DNA from: Pseudomonas siliginis | GTDB taxonomy: Bacteria; Pseudomonadota; Gammaproteobacteria; Pseudomonadales; Pseudomonadaceae | Assembly (NCBI RefSeq): GCF_019145195.1 | Contig: NZ_JAHSTW010000014.1 | Span: 1 to 53,443, forward strand | Direction of reading: 5' to 3' | DNA length: 53,443 nt | Shown: positions 40,407 to 49,079 of the stretch, in pieces | How positions within the stretch are numbered: position 1 is the stretch's first letter | How the letters are laid out: every line of letters begins with the position of its first letter | Program-made: the position numbers and the translations under genes | The notes under the pieces: model-generated | Databases searched by the model: none | The model's input: the letters and a program-made list of their open reading frames with translations, nothing else | Told to the model about the DNA's origin: nothing

Positions 40407-43220
40407 ATGCGATTGAAGAATTACCTCCACCAGATCAGCCCGGTCCTGTCCACGCCCCATGCTGCGCGACGTTTGTTGCGAATTTTTGCGTGGGTGTTGC
40501 TGGTGGGCATCCTCGGTGGCGTGTACAGCTTTCTGCTGTTCACCTTCAACAATGAGATCTCTCAGCGGCGCAGCTACATGAGCAGCGCCATTGCCGAGGC
40601 GCATACCTTTTTCACTACGCGCGAAGCGCTGCTGGAAAGCCTGAGTTTGTCGGCGACTCGGCAGACTGCGTTAAGCGCGCCGCTGTCAGAAGAGGAAATT
40701 CGTCTGTTGCTCGGACAACCCCCGGGCAAGCAATGGAGCATCTGGCTGACCGAGCGCATGCGAGAATATCTGCAAGCGCGCAAACTGAACCTGCTCTACG
40801 TCAGCAACGGCGCCGACGCGCAGGTATGGCGCCTGTACAACACAACATCCATGGCCGGCGATTTTCCGCGTGGGATGCTTGATCGCCTGGAAACCCTCAA
40901 GCGTGACAACACCAGCGCCCTCAAAGAAATCTGGCTGACCCACAATTCGCAAGGTCACTCGCAGCTGTACATCTTCATTCGTCTGGATGATCGCGACCTC
41001 GATTCCGGCTGGCTCGGTCTGGAAATGGACGACCGCGAAGTCTCCAACGCATTGAGCGACCACAGCGCCGGCGAGTTCACCATGTTCAACGCGCAAGGCA
41101 TGCCACTCTTCAGCAACAGCCACAAGCCGCCGCCCGGGCAGGATCTGCCGCTGTTGCGCCAACAGGATTTCTTCGGTTTCGTCGGTGACGGCTGGCTGCC
41201 AGAACAACTGGTGTTGCGCAAACAACTGAAGTCGTCGGACTGGCAGTTGACCTACTCCATCGACTTGCTGGCCGTGCTGTGGGCATTGTGGCCACAGATG
41301 CTTGGCGCGCTGGTATTCTGCGTGGCCAGTATCAGCCTGGTGTGGCTGTTGATCCGGCGCCTGGAGCATCGCTTCATCCTGCCGACCCTGCAACGGATTC
41401 AAGCCTTGGTCGAAAGCGAGCTGTTCAGCCGCGACGTGATTCAGACCGCGCCAGTGGCGCTCTGCGTATTGCGGCGCAGCGATGCTCAAGTGGTGCTGGA
41501 AAACACCCTCGCACAGCAATGGCTGGGTGCCTGTAGCGAACAACTCGGCCCCGGCTGGATCCGCGCTGCATTCGCGGAAAACGCGCCATGCCTGACCGAC
41601 TACTTCGAGAACGCCGACGGTCGCCACCTTTACCTGAGCTGCGCGCCGACCCGCTACAAGGGCGAGGATGTGCTGCTTTGCGCTTTCAGCGACATCAGTG
41701 CACGCCGACAGATCGAAGCGGCGCTGGAACAGGCTCGCCAGTCGGCCGATGCCGCCAACGAAGCGAAAACACTGTTTCTGGCGACCATGAGCCACGAAAT
41801 CCGCACGCCGCTGTATGGCGTGCTCGGCACTCTGGAGTTGCTCGCCCGGACCCGGCTCGACTCTCAGCAGAAAGGTTACTTGCGGGCGATTGAAGGATCG
41901 TCGGCGACCTTGCTGCAATTGATCTGCGACGTGCTCGACGTGTCGAAAATCGAGGCCGGGCAACTGGCGCTGGAACTGAGTGATTTTTCCGTCGTGGCAC
42001 TCGCGCAAGAAGCCGTTCAGGGCTACGCGGCAGCGGCGCAGAGCAAGGGCTTGCAGCTGTACACCTGCTTTGACCCGCAACTGCCCGACAGCTTGATCGG
42101 AGATGTCAGTCGTCTACGGCAGATTCTTAATAATCTGTTGAGCAACGCGGTCAAATTCACCGATTCCGGGCGCGTGGTATTGCGGGTCAAAGTGCTGACA
42201 CGCGAGGGCGAGCGCGTTTGCCTGCAATGGCAGGTCTCGGACACCGGGCGCGGGATTGCCCACGCGGATCAAGCCTATATCTTCGAACCGTTCTACCAGA
42301 CCCAAGGCAACAGCCATGAGGTGGCGGGCACCGGCCTGGGTCTGCCGATTTGCCTGCGCCTGACCCATTTGATGAATGGCACCCTGCGCATGGTCAGCGA
42401 GCCTGGGCTGGGCAGCAGTTTTTCCCTGACCCTGCCGCTGGAACAGCGCTCGGGTAATGCGCAGCCTGAAGGCAAGCCGAAGCTCGCGGCCGATACCGTT
42501 TACGTGGTGTCGCCGGTGCGCGAGCTGGCCGAAAGCCTCGCTGGCTGGCTGCGTCGCTGGGGCGCTCTGCCGCATATCGGCGCACCGACCAGCCACGACG
42601 GTGGCGACGATGGCGTGTTGCTTGAGTTGTGGCCTGCGCCGATGGAACAGCGCAGCGAACTGCACTGGTCAGGGCCGCGTATTCTGGCAAGCGGCGATGG
42701 CGCGTGGGAGTCGCTGAGCAAAGGCGACGGCTGGCTCGTCAACCTGAACGATCTGGCCGCGATCCGCCAGGCCGTGCGTCAGGCACAGGGTGTCACCGTC
42801 ATCGACCATCAGTGCCCCGCGCAACCCCAGGCGCTGGCGCCGTTACACCTGCACATCCTCGTTGCCGAAGACAATGCGATCAACCAACTGATCCTGCGCG
42901 ACCAATTGCAAGAACTGGGCTGCACGGTGGCGCTCGCCAGCGATGGTGAAGAAGCCTTGTCGCTGTGGCAGGACGACAGCTTCGATGCCGTGCTGACTGA
43001 CGTGAACATGCCGCGCCTCAACGGTTATGAGCTGGCCAAGGCTCTGCGCAACCTGGGCTGCGCTACGCCGATCATCGGCGCCACCGCCAACGCCCTGCGC
43101 GGCGAAGAGGCGTTGTGCCTGGCCGCCGGGATGAATCATTGCCTGATCAAACCTTTCACGTTGCGAGCCTTGTCGACCGTACTGGCTCCCTACCAACGAG
43201 TCGCCGATGAAGTCTTCTAG
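40407..43220 (+). CDS. pvrS: PvrS-like hybrid sensor histidine kinase (no HPt)
   Basis: A 937-residue inner-membrane kinase. TM1 is about 25-47 and TM2 about 285-313, enclosing a periplasmic sensor domain. A PAS-like segment (about 330-430) precedes the HisKA domain, with H463 in FLATMSHEIRTPLYGVLGT. The HATPase domain has NNLLSNAVKFTDSG and GTGLGLPICLRL, and the C-terminal receiver has D865 in VLTDVNMPRLNGYE. There is no HPt domain after the receiver, so phosphate must pass through another protein's HPt, plausibly that of the RcsC-like kinase. It overlaps the next gene by 14 bp and is preceded by an RcsB box. The name follows the PA14 pvrSR/rcsCB layout. Confidence 0.85.
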   Translation: MRLKNYLHQISPVLSTPHAARRLLRIFAWVLLVGILGGVYSFLLFTFNNEISQRRSYMSSAIAEAHTFFTTREALLESLSLSATRQTALSAPLSEEEIRLLLGQPPGKQWSIWLTERMREYLQARKLNLLYVSNGADAQVWRLYNTTSMAGDFPRGMLDRLETLKRDNTSALKEIWLTHNSQGHSQLYIFIRLDDRDLDSGWLGLEMDDREVSNALSDHSAGEFTMFNAQGMPLFSNSHKPPPGQDLPLLRQQDFFGFVGDGWLPEQLVLRKQLKSSDWQLTYSIDLLAVLWALWPQMLGALVFCVASISLVWLLIRRLEHRFILPTLQRIQALVESELFSRDVIQTAPVALCVLRRSDAQVVLENTLAQQWLGACSEQLGPGWIRAAFAENAPCLTDYFENADGRHLYLSCAPTRYKGEDVLLCAFSDISARRQIEAALEQARQSADAANEAKTLFLATMSHEIRTPLYGVLGTLELLARTRLDSQQKGYLRAIEGSSATLLQLICDVLDVSKIEAGQLALELSDFSVVALAQEAVQGYAAAAQSKGLQLYTCFDPQLPDSLIGDVSRLRQILNNLLSNAVKFTDSGRVVLRVKVLTREGERVCLQWQVSDTGRGIAHADQAYIFEPFYQTQGNSHEVAGTGLGLPICLRLTHLMNGTLRMVSEPGLGSSFSLTLPLEQRSGNAQPEGKPKLAADTVYVVSPVRELAESLAGWLRRWGALPHIGAPTSHDGGDDGVLLELWPAPMEQRSELHWSGPRILASGDGAWESLSKGDGWLVNLNDLAAIRQAVRQAQGVTVIDHQCPAQPQALAPLHLHILVAEDNAINQLILRDQLQELGCTVALASDGEEALSLWQDDSFDAVLTDVNMPRLNGYELAKALRNLGCATPIIGATANALRGEEALCLAAGMNHCLIKPFTLRALSTVLAPYQRVADEVF

Positions 43221-44394
43221 CCTGCTGATAGTCGAAGATCACCCGTTCCAGCATCTGTACTTGCAGAACCTGTTCAACGAACTGGGTGTGTTCGATCTGG
43301 AATTTGCCCGGGACGGCGAAGAGGCCTTGTGCCGTCTGAAGAACCGCGAGTTCGATCTGGTGCTCACCGATCTGCTGATGCCGGGCATGGACGGCGTGCA
43401 GTTCATTCAGGGCCTCGCGACGCAGAAATCGCGTCCGGCCCTGGCGATCATGAGCGCCGCCTCGCGGCGCATGCTGATGGGCGCTAGCCTTGTGGCGAGC
43501 AACCTGCAAGTGAAGGTCATCGGGCTGATTTCCAAACCGGTCAACAGCGCGGCATTGCGTTGCCTGATCGAACAGTTGCGGGCATTGCGTCAGGATGCGC
43601 CTGTTGCCACGCATGCCGGTATCGATCGAAAGAGTGTTGTGCGCGCGCTGGACAACGGTGAGTTGCAAGCCTGGTTTCAACCCAAGAAGGCGCTGGACAA
43701 TGGCCGCATCGTCGCCGCCGAAGCACTGGTGCGCTGGGTGCACCCCGACCATGGCACGCTGTTGCCGGGGCTTTTTCTACCGGCGCTGATCGCCCACGAC
43801 CTTGAAGAGCATCTGCTCTGGCGCATGCTCGAACAGTCCATCAACGCCCAAGCCATATGGCGCCAGCAAGGCTATGACATTCCGGTATCGATCAACCTGC
43901 CCACGCACTTGCTCAACAGCCACGACCTGCCCGATCGCATCCTCGCGTTTGTCCTGCAACATAACGGCCTGCCAGCGCGGATCTGTTTCGAGCTGATGGA
44001 GTGCTCGGTGCCCGATGACATCAGCAACTTCTACGCCGGGGCCTGCCGTTTGCGAATCAAGGGCTTCGGCTTGTCCCAGGATGATTTCGGCAAAGGCTAC
44101 AGCTCTTACATGAGCCTGGTGTCGACGCCTTTTACCGAACTGAAAATCGACCGCGCACTGGTTCAGGGTTGCAACACCAGCGCCGAACTGGCGCAAGCGC
44201 TGACCAGCATCGTCACGCTGGGTCGACAACTGGGCCTGACGGTAGTGGCCGAAGGCGTGGAAACTGCGCAAGAACTTGCTCTGTTGCGTAATATCGACTG
44301 CACTCAGGTTCAGGGTTTCCTGATTTCCCACGCGGTGTCTTCGGAGCAGTTCCAGCAGTTGCTCAGCCACGACGGCCCGGCAAATGTCTGGTGA
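43207..44394 (+). CDS. pvrR: PvrR-like REC-EAL cyclic-di-GMP phosphodiesterase
   Basis: A 395-residue cytoplasmic response regulator. The receiver domain has D55 in LVLTDLLMPGMDG, and an EAL domain occupies about 145-390. The EAL active-site set is complete: E172 in AAEALVRW, N in SINLPTHLL, E in CFELMEC, the DD pair in LSQDDFGKGYSS, K in ELKIDRAL, E in VVAEGVET and Q in QVQGFL. It should hydrolyse c-di-GMP when phosphorylated. The start lies inside the end of the pvrS-like gene (14-bp overlap), so they are coupled. In P. aeruginosa PvrR opposes RcsB-driven CupD expression; the same antagonism is inferred here. Confidence 0.9.
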   Translation: MKSSSLLIVEDHPFQHLYLQNLFNELGVFDLEFARDGEEALCRLKNREFDLVLTDLLMPGMDGVQFIQGLATQKSRPALAIMSAASRRMLMGASLVASNLQVKVIGLISKPVNSAALRCLIEQLRALRQDAPVATHAGIDRKSVVRALDNGELQAWFQPKKALDNGRIVAAEALVRWVHPDHGTLLPGLFLPALIAHDLEEHLLWRMLEQSINAQAIWRQQGYDIPVSINLPTHLLNSHDLPDRILAFVLQHNGLPARICFELMECSVPDDISNFYAGACRLRIKGFGLSQDDFGKGYSSYMSLVSTPFTELKIDRALVQGCNTSAELAQALTSIVTLGRQLGLTVVAEGVETAQELALLRNIDCTQVQGFLISHAVSSEQFQQLLSHDGPANVW

Positions 44395-44481
44395 TCCGCA
44401 CAACGCAGTGGACGATCACCACTTGCCATCGAGGCCATCCATGTTCACTCGCGTAATCACTTTCACTGACCGGGCGTGTTG

Positions 44482-47400
44482 ATGCCGCATCCCAATGTCT
44501 TGCTGGAAAAACTCGCCAGCAGCTCGCTGCGCCTGAACAAGGGTTTGCTGATCCTCGGCGCGCTGGTTTTGCTGTTGCTGGGCATCAGCTATCTCGGCGT
44601 CCAGCGCATGGTCGAGGAACAGCGCGATACGATGCAGTTCCACTTCGCCCGGCTGATGGAAAACATCCGCGAGCAGGAAGCGTTTCTCGGCGATATCTCA
44701 CGGGCCAGCGACAAGGGCGAGTACTTTCCGGAAACCGTGGCGCCGCCGGTGATGCGAAAGCGTTTGCCCGAGGAAGGACCGAACATCTATGAGGGCCGTG
44801 GCCTGCCGTTCTCGCTGCCGTTCAGCGTCAAGATCGATCCCGAGCGAATCGCCCCCAGCCAATACCCCAAAGTGTTTGCGCTCGGCAGCTATCTGGCGGC
44901 GTATTACAGCGCTTTCTGGGCAGCCTCGCATTACCAGTCGCCGCAGGTGATCCTGCTCAATGGGCCGGACAATTTCGATATCGCCGTACCCGCTGCCGGT
45001 CGCTTGCGCGGCGCCGGGCAGACGCAAATCAGCACCTTCGTCGAGATCATGACCCAGAAGAACCTGCAACGGCGCGCACAGACTTCGGCGCAAGTGCACT
45101 GGGTGCCCTACCCGTTCGCTGCGGACGACAACGTTACCCCGAGCCTGCTCGCTTATGTGCGGATCAACCTGAGCAAACCGACGCTGGCCATCGAAGGCTC
45201 GAACTCCTGGGTGGTGCTCGGTTCGCTGCTGAAACTGTCGCAGGTCAACAATATCGAGCGACTGATGGAGTGGTCGATCTATGACGACTTCACCCTGATA
45301 ACGCCCAGCGGCACGGTGTTGATCGGCGAGCTCAAGCCTGATCAGGTGCTCGGTGAAGGCGCGAACCTGACCCGCGACGGTCTGGTATTCAAGCTGAGCA
45401 GCCCCGGCGAACAGCACTGGACGGCGATCTATGTGATCAGTGTGCAGAGCTTTCTCGATTACGCGCTATGGCCATTGCTGTGCCTGTTGGGCCTGGTTCT
45501 GGCACTGCTCGGCTGCGGCCGCGCGCTGAATCGCTGGTACGCGCAACGGGTAATTTTGCCCGCCCGCATTGCCCACGCCAGCATCGCCGAAAGTGAAGCG
45601 TTCAGCCGTGCGCTCATCGATACCGCACCCACCGGTCTATGCGTGATCAGCCGTCGTGATCATCAGGTCTTGCTGGAAAACCAGCGCGCCCAGCAATGGC
45701 ACGACACCGAGGAATTGATCAGCCTGCTCGAACAACAAGGCACGACTGGCCATGGCCACGCGGAACTTGAGATCGACGATCGGCATTTGCACGTGGCCTT
45801 CATCGCCACCCGCTATCAGGGCCAGGACGCGTGGCTGTGTGCGCTGCACGATGTCACCCGCCATGTCGAAGATGCTGCGGCACTGGAAATCGCCCGTCAG
45901 GCCGCCGATTCGGCCAATCAGGCCAAGAGCCGCTTTCTGGCGACCATGAGCCATGAAATCCGCACGCCGTTGTATGGCGTGCTCGGCACCCTGGAACTGC
46001 TCGGCCTGACCGATCTCGCGCCGCGTCAGCAGGCCTATCTGGAAACCATCCAGCGCTCGTCGGCCAGCCTGTTCAAACTGATCAGCGACGTGCTGGATGT
46101 GTCGAAGATCGAGGCCGGGCAGATGAACCTCGAGCGTCAGCCGTTCTGCCCGCTGGAGCTGACCGAAGATGTGGTGCGCAGCTACGGCGCGTTTGCCCGT
46201 GGCAAAGGCTTGCAATTGTATGCCTGCATCGATGCGACGTTGCCGGACCAACTGTTTGGCGATGCGCAGCGCATCCGCCAGATCCTCAATAATCTGCTGA
46301 GCAATGCGATCAAGTTCACCGATAACGGCCGTGTGGTCGTACGCGTTCAGGTGCTGCAAAACGCTGATGGCCGCGCCGAGGTGCAGTGGCAGGTCAGCGA
46401 TTCCGGCGTGGGCATTTCCCAGGCGCAGCAAGAGCAATTGTTCGACCCGTTCTATCAAGTCAAAGAAGCCGACAGTCATGCCGGTGCGGGTCTCGGTCTG
46501 GCCATTTGCAAGTGGCTGTGCGAGTTGATGCATGGCGAGCTGAACGTGGTCAGCGAACCGGGGCTCGGTAGCCGCTTCAACTTGCAATTGGCGCTGGATC
46601 GAGCGCCGGGCAGCCTCGCCGATTGCCCATCGTTCGAGGCCGGCAGTGCCGCCGTTTATGTGCGCGCCCCGGTCGCCGAACTGGCGCAGCATCTGCTCGG
46701 CTGGCTGAGCCGCTTCGGCCTCGATTGTCGTCTGGTAACCAACGAGCTGCCACCGTCGACGGCGCTGCTGGTGGACCTTGCGCCGCTGGCCAACGCCACG
46801 GTTTTCAATGGCCCGCGAATCGCCGCAATACCGGGCGGCCACAACCCGGCGCAAATCAGCGGCAGCGGTTGGCAGGTCGATGCCGACGATGTCCGCGCGA
46901 TTGGCTGGGCGATTGCGCTGGTCCGACACGACGCCCATCAGCGCCGCGTTCCCTCGCCTCAGGAAAAGACCCGAGCGCTGAATCTGCGCGTGCTGGTGGC
47001 CGAGGACAACATGATCAACGCAGCGGTCATCAAGGAACAACTCGAGGCGCTGGGCTGCTCGGTGATCGTCGCCGCCAATGGCGAACAGGCCTTGGCGCAA
47101 TGGGCACCGGGGCGCTTCGATCTGCTGCTGACCGACGTCAACATGCCGGTCATGAACGGCTACCAATTGACCTCAGCGCTGCGCGAACAGGGTGCGACGC
47201 TGCCAATCATCGGCGTCACCGCCAACGCCCTGCGCGAAGAAGGCGAACGCTGCGCCGCCGTCGGCATGAACGCGTGGCTGGTCAAACCGCTGAACCTGGC
47301 GACACTGCGCGCGCATTTGCAAAGCCACTGCCAGACCGTCATCCCGCCGCTCGCAGAAGCCGCGCCGACGTTGTCGCCGAAGATGCGCGAGTTGTTTGTC

Positions 47401-47643
47401 TCGACGCTGCGCAAAGACATTCAAACCACGTTCGGCGCGCTGGATGCAGCCGACGCCAACCGTGTCGCGCAGCAATTGCACAGCATGGCCGGGGCGCTGG
47501 GCGCGGTGCAGGTCGGGGCGCTGGCCCACGCTTTCGTTGAACTGGAATGCCGCCTGACCGGCATGGCCATGACCCCGCCGCTGGCCGTCGAAGTGCGCCA
47601 ACAACTGGCGCGGCTGACTGACCTGCTCGACGCCCTTGAATAA
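44482..47643 (+). CDS. rcsC: RcsC-like hybrid sensor kinase with receiver and HPt
   Basis: A 1053-residue inner-membrane kinase with TM1 about 20-37 (LLILGALVLLLLGISYLGVQ), a large periplasmic domain to about 320, and TM2 about 330-350. A PAS-like region follows, then HisKA with H491 in FLATMSHEIRTPLYGVLGT, HATPase, a receiver with D885 in LLTDVNMPVMNGYQ, and a C-terminal HPt with H1000 in QQLHSMAGALG. The HisKA block is identical in wording to that of the pvrS-like kinase, indicating tandem duplication. An ATG at 44482 is chosen; GTG and TTG codons just before are alternatives. It precedes the RcsB-like gene by 23 bp. Confidence 0.9.
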   Translation: MPHPNVLLEKLASSSLRLNKGLLILGALVLLLLGISYLGVQRMVEEQRDTMQFHFARLMENIREQEAFLGDISRASDKGEYFPETVAPPVMRKRLPEEGPNIYEGRGLPFSLPFSVKIDPERIAPSQYPKVFALGSYLAAYYSAFWAASHYQSPQVILLNGPDNFDIAVPAAGRLRGAGQTQISTFVEIMTQKNLQRRAQTSAQVHWVPYPFAADDNVTPSLLAYVRINLSKPTLAIEGSNSWVVLGSLLKLSQVNNIERLMEWSIYDDFTLITPSGTVLIGELKPDQVLGEGANLTRDGLVFKLSSPGEQHWTAIYVISVQSFLDYALWPLLCLLGLVLALLGCGRALNRWYAQRVILPARIAHASIAESEAFSRALIDTAPTGLCVISRRDHQVLLENQRAQQWHDTEELISLLEQQGTTGHGHAELEIDDRHLHVAFIATRYQGQDAWLCALHDVTRHVEDAAALEIARQAADSANQAKSRFLATMSHEIRTPLYGVLGTLELLGLTDLAPRQQAYLETIQRSSASLFKLISDVLDVSKIEAGQMNLERQPFCPLELTEDVVRSYGAFARGKGLQLYACIDATLPDQLFGDAQRIRQILNNLLSNAIKFTDNGRVVVRVQVLQNADGRAEVQWQVSDSGVGISQAQQEQLFDPFYQVKEADSHAGAGLGLAICKWLCELMHGELNVVSEPGLGSRFNLQLALDRAPGSLADCPSFEAGSAAVYVRAPVAELAQHLLGWLSRFGLDCRLVTNELPPSTALLVDLAPLANATVFNGPRIAAIPGGHNPAQISGSGWQVDADDVRAIGWAIALVRHDAHQRRVPSPQEKTRALNLRVLVAEDNMINAAVIKEQLEALGCSVIVAANGEQALAQWAPGRFDLLLTDVNMPVMNGYQLTSALREQGATLPIIGVTANALREEGERCAAVGMNAWLVKPLNLATLRAHLQSHCQTVIPPLAEAAPTLSPKMRELFVSTLRKDIQTTFGALDAADANRVAQQLHSMAGALGAVQVGALAHAFVELECRLTGMAMTPPLAVEVRQQLARLTDLLDALE

Positions 47644-47666
47644 TTTCACTCTGGATAAAGCATTCC

Positions 47667-48314
47667 ATGGAAACCTTCAACGTTGTCATCGCAGATGATC
47701 ATCCCATCGTTTTGCTGGGGGTGCGGGAACTGGTCGAGCGCGACCGGCGCTTCAGCGTGGTCGGCGAAGCGGTGTGTTCCGATGGTTTGATCGAGCTGCT
47801 GAAATCACAACCGGTAGACCTGTTGATCACCGATTTCAACATGCCCGGTGACTCGCCCTACGGTGACGGCCTTAAATTGGTGGAGTACGTGACCCGCCAC
47901 TTTCCCGCAGTGCGGGTGCTGGTGCTGACCATGATTTCCAATCCTTTGATCCTCACCCGCCTGCAAGAGCTCGGCGTACTCGCAGTCATCCAGAAAAGCC
48001 AGTTGCACATTGAAATAGAAGTGGCGCTCAAAGCCATCGCCAAGGGCAAACGGGTACGCGGCCATCAACCGGCGCCGACTTCGGTACTGGACGATGGCGT
48101 CGATCTCGATGAGCGCTTTTCCCGACTGTCGCCCAAGGAACATGAAATCCTGCGTTTGTTTGTTCAGGGGCAAGGCGTCAATGAAATTGCCCGAGGTCTG
48201 AATCGAAGTGCAAAAACCATCAGCACCCAGAAGATTTCGGCCATGCGCAAACTGGATGTCAGCAGTGATCAGGAGTTGCTGGCTTATTGCATCGAACGCA
48301 ACTTGTTCAATTAA
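47667..48314 (+). CDS. rcsB: RcsB-like NarL-family response regulator
   Basis: A 215-residue DNA-binding regulator. The receiver has FNVVIADDHPIVLLGVREL and D56 in LLITDFNMPGDSP. A C-terminal LuxR-type helix-turn-helix (about 148-208) reads RLSPKEHEILRLFVQGQGVN, then EIARGLNRSAKTISTQKISA. The gap in the receiver (GDSPYGDGLKLVEY) matches RcsB/EvgA-type members. It is cotranscribed with the RcsC-like gene and should receive phosphate from its HPt. The three RcsB-box-like sites in this cluster are its likely targets, which include the promoter of the pvrS-like gene. Confidence 0.9.
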   Translation: METFNVVIADDHPIVLLGVRELVERDRRFSVVGEAVCSDGLIELLKSQPVDLLITDFNMPGDSPYGDGLKLVEYVTRHFPAVRVLVLTMISNPLILTRLQELGVLAVIQKSQLHIEIEVALKAIAKGKRVRGHQPAPTSVLDDGVDLDERFSRLSPKEHEILRLFVQGQGVNEIARGLNRSAKTISTQKISAMRKLDVSSDQELLAYCIERNLFN

Positions 48315-48346
48315 CTGACCGTTACCTCTCGCAACTTCTCGGCTTC

Positions 48347-48389
48347 TAGGGATCGTCTGATGTTGCCGCACCCGACCCGGCTTTATCGT
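48347..48389 (+). promoter_or_regulatory. RcsB-box promoter upstream of the pilin operon
   Basis: TAGGGATCGTCTGA at 48347-48360 is followed 23 nt later by TATCGT (48384-48389). It is 12/14 identical to the site before the pvrS-like gene. The pilin ATG is at 48421, giving a leader of about 25 nt. Confidence 0.65.
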
Positions 48390-48420
48390 GTTGTCTTTAC
48401 CCCACCAATGGAAAAGCAAC

Positions 48421-49005
48421 ATGAAAAAGCTGTCTCGCACGCTTCTCGCCCTGTCGATTTTCGCTGCCGCCAATGTTCTCGCGGCCGATCCGGTTGTGCC
48501 TACCAAGGCTGGCAGCGGCACCATCAACTTCACCGGCAACATCAACAACGATGCCTGCTCGATCGAAGGCGCCGGCAAGGAAAAAACCATTTCGGTAAAC
48601 ATGGGTGAAGTGTCGATCAAGGACATGGGCACCGCTACCGCGCCGAAAGGCAACGGCACCCTGAGCGTCGAGAACTTCGACATGAAGATCAACTGCAACG
48701 CCGGCACCAAGGTTGCCATGATTTTTGAACCAACCAAGGGCGGGTCGGGCATTGAAGCGGGTACCAAAGTCCTAAAATTGATCGAAGGTTTAGGTGCTGC
48801 CAAAGGTATCGGTATCGCATTGCTGGATGCCAACGGCGAGGTAATCGATTTGACTTCCCCGACCACCGCACGCATCGAAAACACCCTGCAGGACAGCAAC
48901 ACCACGCTGAAATTCTCGGCAGCCTACGTGACCACTGTCGATCCGAAACTGGCCGTTGCCGGCCGTGGCGACGCGACCCTGCCGTTCACCCTGCAATACG
49001 AATAA
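48421..49005 (+). CDS. Major fimbrial subunit (CupD1-like type 1 pilin)
   Basis: A 194-residue exported pilin. The signal peptide MKKLSRTLLALSIFAAANVL ends A, with a likely cut before ADPVVPT. The pilin fold shows GSGTINFTGNINNDACSIEG, the paired cysteine in MKINCNAGTK and the C-terminal beta-zipper strand ATLPFTLQYE. It is a chaperone-usher subunit that polymerises by donor-strand exchange. GGAAAAG lies before the ATG. It is first in the pilin-chaperone-usher operon, under its own RcsB-box promoter, and is followed by a hairpin that may raise its level relative to the downstream genes. Confidence 0.9.
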   Translation: MKKLSRTLLALSIFAAANVLAADPVVPTKAGSGTINFTGNINNDACSIEGAGKEKTISVNMGEVSIKDMGTATAPKGNGTLSVENFDMKINCNAGTKVAMIFEPTKGGSGIEAGTKVLKLIEGLGAAKGIGIALLDANGEVIDLTSPTTARIENTLQDSNTTLKFSAAYVTTVDPKLAVAGRGDATLPFTLQYE

Positions 49006-49027
49006 ACCGCGAGCCTCATCGAGCACT

Positions 49028-49058
49028 GTGCGGGGCCGGACGGTCCCGCACTTTCTTT
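49028..49058 (+). terminator. Intra-operon hairpin after the pilin gene
   Basis: The stem GTGCGGG / CCCGCAC has a 10-nt loop and is followed by TTTCTTTC, 22 nt after the pilin stop codon and 28 nt before the chaperone start. It looks like a leaky terminator or mRNA-stabilising hairpin of the sort that lets the major subunit exceed chaperone and usher. Confidence 0.6.
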
Positions 49059-49079
49059 CACTCTGCGCGGTAATCGTTC

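Noticed and set aside
40686..42080. 464-codon open frame on the minus strand
   Set aside because: Antisense shadow of the pvrS-like kinase, with no start signal and no recognisable protein.
45637..47166. 509-codon open frame on the minus strand
   Set aside because: It lies wholly antisense to the RcsC-like kinase, and its translation is His/Gln/Arg-rich as expected for the complement of high-GC coding DNA.
47805..48905. 366-codon minus-strand frame across rcsB and pilin
   Set aside because: It spans the ends of two well-supported genes and their promoter; composition is that of a shadow frame.
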